Below, piece by piece: positions 58,011-64,000 of a stretch of 64,000 nucleotides of DNA. The DNA is from Talpa occidentalis. Lineage: Eukaryota; Chordata; Mammalia; Eulipotyphla; Talpidae. Location of the stretch: the NCBI RefSeq assembly GCF_014898055.3, contig NW_023603184.1, forward strand, positions 27,444,808 through 27,508,807, given 5' to 3'. The stretch's first letter is position 1. Every line of letters begins with the position of its first letter. The position numbers and the translations under genes were made by a program. The notes beneath the pieces were generated by a model. The model was not told the DNA's origin. It saw only the letters and a list, made by a program, of their open reading frames with translations, and did not search any database.

Positions 58011-60964
58011 ATGTATAACAGATACAATAAAATGTATTGTACAGAGCACTTTATAGTTTACGAAGCTTTTAAATTGATTTCTTGTTATCGTTATTGTTAA
58101 AATAATGACAATAATAAAGAGTTAAAGCATAAGGAGGAATTCACTTTTTGGATAACAACCACATTTTAAATCTTATAACACTATTAGAATAATAATATTG
58201 GTTTGCCTACAGCACTTGATCACTATGTGCATTAAATAGGATAATTGTAGGGAAACAATTTTGACATTACAGAGGAAATGCATTTCCACTGACACTTAGT
58301 TGATATAGAAGCCAAGAAGAACATAGACGAGGGCTCAGGGATCTCTAATATCTGGTGATTATGCAATTTGTAAAGTCTACTCCTCCTATGTCCATAGCTT
58401 CTTTGCGCTCTTCATTTTACCTATGCAATAGCCACTGAAATTTTCCCAGGATGTGGGGAGACACTTGATTCTCCAAGGCTAAGAAAATTTATGAGAGGGG
58501 AAGAAAACTGGCAGACTCGGGCAACAGAATGATATCATGGATTTCGAATAAAGTCATTCCGAAACCTCAAATACAAATTTCTGCTTGATTGAGCTACTAA
58601 ATAAGGATATCCAGATAAGGAGAACCTTGACAGATTCCTTCATGACAAAAGGTGGAGCTAGCCAGCTAGTCTTCCTCCTGTTTTAGATGTTCAGGTGCAG
58701 GGGGCAGGATCATTCATAAGGAGAGATCTTAACACTAAATCAGATCTTCTGATAAGGAAAAGCAAAAGCAGTTAAAAGTTGCTACTGGGGCTTTGATAGT
58801 CTGGGTGAGCCAAAATAACAGCAATGATCCAGCCTTTGGAGAAGGCAGAAAAAGGTCAGCTAGACTGGATGATGTAAAAGCTATTTGAGGCATCATAAGA
58901 GCAGACTGTATTCTAAAAAGACAGATGATTATCAGTGTTCCAAGACAGACTCTAAAATGCCAATAAGAAACATTCAGACAAGGAGTCAGTGATGCAGATA
59001 TGACCAAGTGGATGTTCAACGTGTCTGGTTGACTATCTTCTCTGTGATACATTCCAAAGGGTTCCATCTAGTCAAGAGTCAACCACAGCCAGGGCAAGAT
59101 GGAGAGGAGGTTGCTTTTGTCTTACTGCCTGCTCTGGACCCCCTGGGTTGGGCATTGGCAGCAGCAGTTGTGCTGACACTATTTCCCTCCCCTTCCTAAC
59201 TCTGTGGTTTCCATTCCAGAAAGGTGGGGAGAGCTGCTATTTATATTAAATAATTTAATTTCAGGGAGGGATAAATATACTTGTAGCCTCCTCACATCAT
59301 AACATTTTACACCACTGCAGCCTCATACACCCAGTGTCAACTCTCTCAATAATATCTTCCCCCTTGTCCTTGATTTAATCTTGTGTTACATGAAATTGAC
59401 ATAGGGAAACTGATCTGTAAGACAAGGCATTTAGATGTTAACTTGTAAAGCATAAAAGAAAAACACTAATAACCACACAAGCATCAATATTGGAGATGAC
59501 CAGTTACTCTGTATCCCTTTAGAGGAACCAACTAGTCCTGCCTTCTGTTTTCAGCTCTGTCAGCCAACAGATTGCAGGGTCTCTGCTTAAAAGTCACCTT
59601 TCCTTCAACTCCAATGCCCTGTACCCCTGTCAAGTAAGAGGAAAGAAATGGAGGGAGGTGGGGAGGAAGGTCAGGTACCATTTCATACCCTGAACACAAA
59701 CTACCCAAAGAAGCATTAACATGTATTTGAAAGCCTTCCCTACGCCCACAATCAGAACAGATTTCGAGTCCAGGGGTGGAAAAGCCAGAACTCTCCCACC
59801 TCCATGATTGACTCACATACATGTTGGAAGCAGAGTTCACAAATCTAATTCCTTTCTCCATTCCCAGACATTTTTACCCAGTAGAAAGCATAAGTGACTA
59901 GAGGCCATTCTGCCTGTTCAGCCAACTCCTGGCAGAAGCTCCTAGTGAAAAATAATATGTTTGGGGTAAGCATTTATCTAGGAGTGGTGCTGAAGTGAGA
60001 TGGTGAGGACGTAAATGGTGAATAAATGACTGGTGTAGAAAGAGCTGGAGAAATGAAGGTGATTATGCAGGCACTGTCTTCTATGAATATATTAGCTCCC
60101 CAATAAGCCCATGTATTTTGACTACCTCCAAAGCATTTTCTCTGGGTTTCAGTGAATACAGGTGTCTGGAAGTATTTTTTAAGCACAGCTTCAGACAAGT
60201 TGTTCCTGCTGCTGGATTACAAAGCCCTAATATTAAGTCTGGCTGACAAGTCACCTGCCAGCCACTGCAGGTGAGATGTTTGGGGGAGGTGCCTAGTTTC
60301 CCTATAGGACAGGCAAGACTATTCATGGCCAGCTGACTGCCCATTGGGGAGGAAGGTCCCAGGAGGTTAGAGTGGAGGGGAGGGTGTATCTAAGCTGGAA
60401 ACCTTGAGTAGAAACTGATGATGCCAGATACAGACCACTAAGGGACCAACGGGGCAAGAGTAGAGTCACCAGGGGGTACCAGACATATGTCAGGGTGGTC
60501 TACATGAAGGCTGGCAGTAAGGAGGAACATCTCAGATGATTTCCAGAACACCCAGGTGCAAGGTCTGGCAAGCCTGCAGTGTATGAGTATGCCAGTGCCC
60601 CACTGAAAGGACAGTGGGACCATCCTGGGAAAAACCACAGCTTGAATGTTGAATCTTTCATGAGGTTAGGGCCGCTCCCTGGATAGAGGAGTGAGTGTCC
60701 CTCTAGGGTAAGACCTAAGATCCCCTCACTATGGCTGACATCAACTCTCCCACACCCCACATCCAGACAGCAATTACTAAAATCCTCTTCTTGAAGAATA
60801 TATCGATCCTCTCCCATATTCCTATCAGCCCTGATCACATACACACAGCCATGGACACTCAGAATCAGTCTGTGGTCCTCAACCTTGACCCCATTTTTCC
60901 ATGCCAAACTCATTCACCCTTTGGGGAGCTGAGCCAAGTCCTGTCAGTGAGAAAACATACTCAC

Positions 60965-61079
60965 CCTGATCCCAAGTTCGACATTCTCGCCTCCGTAGAC
61001 CTCCATGCCTTCGTCCAGTAAGCCGATCTCCTGGAAATACTGCCGGTCCACAATGAAGCAGCCAATGAGTGCAGGGCTC
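60965..61079 (-). CDS. GALNT18: GALNT18 exon i: Gal/GalNAc-transferase catalytic subdomain
   Basis: This exon has 115 bases: one base finishing a split codon, then 38 codons from SPALIGCF to VELGIR. The acceptor is CTCTGCAG before 61079 and the donor is AGG|GTGAGT after 60965. It holds the conserved motif of the second catalytic subdomain, DEGMEVYGGENVELGIR. In most family members this reads WGGEN; here the first residue is Tyr, as in the GALNT8/9/17/18 group. The domain transfers GalNAc from UDP-GalNAc to Ser/Thr in the Golgi lumen. From memory, members of this Tyr group show weak or no activity on standard peptides. The preceding exon is not visible up to 64000. The exon interior has no break, and the open frame extends past the acceptor only as intron. 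Confidence 0.93.
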
Positions 61080-61337
61080 CTGCAGAGGTGTGGGGAGATG
61101 GGCCAATGGTTAGCAAAGGGGCTTGTCTCCTGGGGCACGCAGACGGAGTTTAAGCAGAGGAGCATTCTACCAGGAGGACCTGTTCTCTCCCTTCCTTTGC
61201 TATCAGAAGTAGTGTGGACCTTGTTCTCCAAGTGGCCCTCCAGGGTTCACCCTCACCAACCACTCAGGGAGGCTCTCATCAGGTCAGAGGCAGACAGCTC
61301 CTGTCCTGGGGCTGGCTGTGATTTTTGGTGGTGCAAA

Positions 61338-61374
61338 CATGCGCGTGTGCGTGTGCATGTGTGTGTGTGTGTGT
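61338..61374. repeat. (GT)n microsatellite
   Basis: Mixed GCGTGTGC units, then nine or so GT units. It lies about 260 bases upstream of the exon i acceptor. Confidence 0.93.
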
Positions 61375-61533
61375 TAGCCCAGAGACGTGGAGGTCAGTCT
61401 CTGGTTTAGATCAAATGCCTGTATTTCTAGCTTCCCTGACCTCTGAACCCTGAACTTGCATGGTCAGTCTGTTTCTGCCAATTTTCCTGCCCTTCCTCAC
61501 TTTGTGTTCTGCATGCTTTTTAAAACACTTCTA

Positions 61534-61804
61534 GGGCCTCCCCGGTGGCGCAGCGGTTGAGCGCTGGGTTGCGAAGCTGCCCGCAGCCTCTGCAGTGCCG
61601 GTTCGAACCCCGGCCACTGGGTGAGGGTCCCACATGGCGCGCAGACCTCTCCTGCCGCCCGCTGCTCCCCTCAGCAGTGTACTTTGTCATTCTGCCTGCT
61701 CTGTTCTCCCTCTGATTCTGGTGAATTCTCTCACCCTCCTGCACTTCTGACTGTACCCAGTGCTTGTATAAATAAATAAATTAAAAAAATCTTAAAAAAA
61801 AAAA
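61534..61804 (+). repeat. tRNA-derived SINE, subtype A
   Basis: GGGCCTCCCCGGTGGCGCAG head. Perfect pol III boxes: A box TGGCGCAGCGG at 61546-61556 and B box GGTTCGAACCC at 61600-61610. It ends GTACCCAGTGC, (ATAA)n and A tail. AAACACTTCTA (61523) and AAGCACTTCTA (about 61806) form the target duplication. Confidence 0.96.
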
Positions 61805-62253
61805 AAAAGCACTTCTAATTGGCTCCATTTGAAAGGATTAGCTTTAGATAATGTGATAAATAATTTGGATTTATCTGTAGGTAAAGAAGTGTCAACAAAG
61901 AATCTTAAGTGGGACAGTGATGTGAACAGATCTGTGTTTTTAAAAAGAACACTTTGGCAGCAGTGGGTGATTGACTGGAGGAGACTGGGTAAAAACTGAA
62001 AATGCCAGGTGGGAAGCTTGTTGCTATAACCCAATGAGAAAGGATAAGGACTTGGAGCATCAGGAATGAAGAAAGGGTTTGTCTAAAGACATATTTTGAT
62101 GTCCTATTCTTAACATATTTCAAAACAGATGAACTTTGAGAGTGAAGGAGAGAGGGAGAAATCCGGACGCCAGCTGGCTCTCAGACTGGAGTAGTCCCGG
62201 CAGCTGTTTAGTAGGGGTTGTAGAGAAAAGACGATCTCCAGATGCCTGTGGGA

Positions 62254-62265
62254 CACTAGGGGGCA
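62254..62265 (+). promoter_or_regulatory. Candidate CTCF core motif
   Basis: CACTAGGGGGCA agrees at all 12 positions with the CTCF core CASYAGRKGGCR. It lies in unique intron sequence about 1.2 kb upstream of exon i. Motif match only; occupancy cannot be seen from sequence. Confidence 0.4.
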
Positions 62266-62673
62266 ATATCCTACAGGCAGGGCATTGGTAGACAGCCTGG
62301 GACTGGAATTCAGCTGGGGTCTTAGGCTGGAGCATCACCTAACATCTGGTAACTGGCCCAGGAACAGGAGACCTTACTCAGTGAGGGTGTAGGCGAGGAA
62401 CTAACTGGCTGTGTGCAGACACCTGATCCAGGATGTCACAAGGAGCCATTCACATGAGGTGAATCAGCATCAGAGCATGTGCGTACTTCTCTGCTGAGAG
62501 CATTAACTCATACAAACAAATTTGTATTGTTCCACTGCACACTGCTACCATTTCTAGCCCTTGCAGCATCTTATCAGCTGGTGGCTAAGCATGTGGAGGG
62601 AATGAGAAGGCAAAGGAAGCATCCTTAGCAATGAGAAAACTGTCAGTCACATATTTTGCAGTTCATTTCTTTT

Positions 62674-63007
62674 TTTTTTTTTTTAAATTATTATTTTTTT
62701 TTATAGAGGCATGTTTTATTTATTTATTTATTTATTTATTTGTTTGTTTGTTTTGTTTGTACATGCACTGGGTACAGTCAGAAGCGCGGGTGGGTGAGAG
62801 AATTCACCAGAGCCAGAGCAGGGAGCAGAGCAGGCAGAAGGACCGAAGTACACTGCTGAGGGGAGCAGCGGGCGGCAGGAGAGGTCTGCACGCCATGCGG
62901 GACCCTCCTCTGGTGGCCAGGGAGCAACCAGGAATCGAACCGGCGCCGCAGAGGTCACCGGCAGCTTCGCAACCCAGCGCTCAACCGCTGCGCCACCAGG
63001 GAGGCCC
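62674..63007 (-). repeat. tRNA-derived SINE, subtype A, long-tailed
   Basis: Minus copy: poly-T, complement of CATGCCTCTATA, (TTTA)n and (TTTG)n, complement of GTACCCAGTGC, then head complement GCGCCACCAGGGAGGCCC ending at 63007. The 17-bp duplication TGCAGTTCATTTCTTTT (62657-62673, 63008-63024) is perfect. Same tail type as the copy at 9751. Confidence 0.96.
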
Positions 63008-63915
63008 TGCAGTTCATTTCTTTTGGAGATTGTTGATGCATGAGGTTGCTCAGGCCTGGAGTCCCTGTCCTTTCTCCTTTCAAATCAAATTTTATTCTGA
63101 ATGGGCTCACCTTTCATAGACTGCAGGCACCCAATGTGGTCATTCCAACACAATTCACCATTGCTACAGCAGGTTGAGTTCCTAGGGGTAGGCCCTTGAC
63201 CTGGCCTTGGGGGAGTGCTATGGCAGTGTGTCTTTAGCCTCTCTGAGTCTCCGATTCCATAGCTATGAAATGGAATCAATGATGATCTCTCAAGACTTAA
63301 AATAAATAATGCAAAGCATTTGCAAGCCTCTTAGACATAACTGGCACTCAAAAGATCATTTTTAAAAATGCACTTGAACAGTGAAGAAGCCCAGAGACTC
63401 CCCTCTCTAAATGCATGGTGATTTAAAAACACCAGCCAAGCAGAGTAGGGTCTCAGTTTTTTCTTGGACATTCCGAAAACGTTGAGCATGACAGTAAAGT
63501 CCCAGGACAAGCAGGAAGGGGTCTCCCTCGAATGACCAGACCCAGTCAGGGAAAGAAAATGGTCTACAGTTACTCTGGGGTGAGCACAGGTCACCTGTGC
63601 TATCTGTTACTTACTAACCAGTTAGGGAATTAAGTGGGCTGTGTTAGCCTGAAAATGTTATAAATTTATACCTTCTCAAATTCCCAAAAGGATTAGAAAT
63701 AGCTTTTAGGAAAATGGAAAACACATTGAAAAGTAAAATAGATAAATGTCTGGAAAGACTAAAGTTCACAACCAATTGGGGTCCTGTTAGAATGCTTTGA
63801 TAGTCCAAGATGCTCCTTCATGGTTCTTCAAGTAGATCTACAAAGCTGACTCTGAGATTCCTGGTGGCCAAGATGAATATGAACACATATGGTCTTAGAA
63901 ATAAGATTTTTACAG

Positions 63916-64000
63916 GGGCTTCCTTGGTGGCACAAGGGGTTAAGACACACCACTATGGAGCTGTCCGCAGCCACTGCAGCACAAGTTCAATCCCTGGCCA
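63916..64000 (+). repeat. tRNA-derived SINE, subtype B, cut by window end
   Basis: Head GGGCTTCCTTGGTGGCACAA with GGGGTTAAGACACACCACTA and B-box-like GTTCAATCCC at 63986-63995. Only the tRNA-like part is inside the window. Confidence 0.88.

Larger units (their letters stand above)
28026..60964 (-). other. GALNT18: 33-kb intron between exons i and ii
   Basis: Dominated by transposons, including the full-length L1 at 49952-56344 and, around it, older L1-like sequence. Other content is listed separately. Unassigned stretches longer than 300 bases are 28030-28770, 28990-29580, 29910-30500, 30860-32260, 32960-34980, 36020-38080, 38150-39220, 41660-42550, 43500-43980, 44050-44960, 45730-46260, 46500-47300, 47530-48010, 57500-60964. 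None contains a convincing exon on either strand. Confidence 0.85.
1..64000 (-). other. GALNT18: GALNT18 gene, internal part (four exons and flanking introns)
   Basis: Four minus-strand exons in the order 61079-60965, 28025-27840, 20182-20045, 16223-16128 join in a single open frame (115+186+138+96 bases). All acceptors end in AG and all donors begin with GT. The joined product reads as the distal catalytic domain and the first lectin motif of a Golgi polypeptide GalNAc-transferase. GALNT18 fits better than its paralog GALNT9 because of the segments IERAHKPYTED and ARKALRKQLQCKTFRW. The signal-anchor, stem, N-terminal catalytic and last lectin exons are not in the window, so about 430 of roughly 600 residues are missing here. 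Assignment is by recognition of the family, not by alignment. Confidence 0.9.
61080..64000 (-). other. GALNT18: Intron before exon i (truncated at window end)
   Basis: It holds a (GT)n run, three SINEs (61534, 62674, 63916) and a candidate CTCF motif at 62254. The stretches 61820-62650 and 63030-63910 otherwise show no recognisable gene or repeat. The next upstream exon is outside the window. Confidence 0.8.

Overview
The window is intergenic-looking mammalian DNA that is almost entirely intron of one minus-strand gene. Four short exons on the minus strand (61079-60965, 28025-27840, 20182-20045, 16223-16128) splice in frame at canonical AG/GT borders. Together they encode 178 residues of a polypeptide N-acetylgalactosaminyltransferase that I recognise as GALNT18: the second half of the GT-A catalytic domain and the start of the ricin-type lectin domain. 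The N-terminal exons lie beyond the right edge and the final lectin exon beyond the left edge. No other host protein-coding gene, rRNA, functional tRNA or CRISPR array is supported.

Repeat content points to a placental mammal, probably laurasiatherian. Old shared mammalian repeats (MIR, L2, MLT1 LTRs, Tigger/MER2-like and hAT-Charlie DNA transposons) form the background. Over them lies a lineage-specific tRNA-derived SINE of about 260-330 bp, with 14 copies here in at least three subtypes. It is neither Alu, carnivore SINEC, pig PRE1, horse ERE nor the ruminant Bov elements. A bat is my guess, but I could not settle the species.

Layout. 1-16127 is the intron after exon iv, with MLT1 LTRs, L1 3' ends and five SINEs. 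16224-20044 is largely unique. 20183-27839 carries one SINE, an MLT1 LTR and two hAT fragments. 28026-60964 is a 33-kb intron with SINEs, L2 and MIR relics, a MER2-like element, a Tigger relic that keeps part of a transposase frame, and at 49952-56344 a full-length, target-site-flanked LINE-1 in the plus orientation, antisense to the host gene. 61080-64000 carries three more SINEs and a candidate CTCF site.

The most notable items are: the nearly intact L1 (intact ORF1; ORF2 broken only by a one-base frameshift and a late stop); a 295-codon antisense reading frame across that L1's 5' UTR; a two-heptad duplication in its ORF1 coiled coil; an L1 fragment at 40550 whose 5' junction holds an inverted copy of the target flank, giving a 35-bp hairpin; and a SINE 3' half that shares non-SINE flank with another SINE 3.6 kb away. 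I did not find a clearly new biological system; these are unusual transposon products within a known gene. Repeat family names are from memory of consensus sequences, without a database search.
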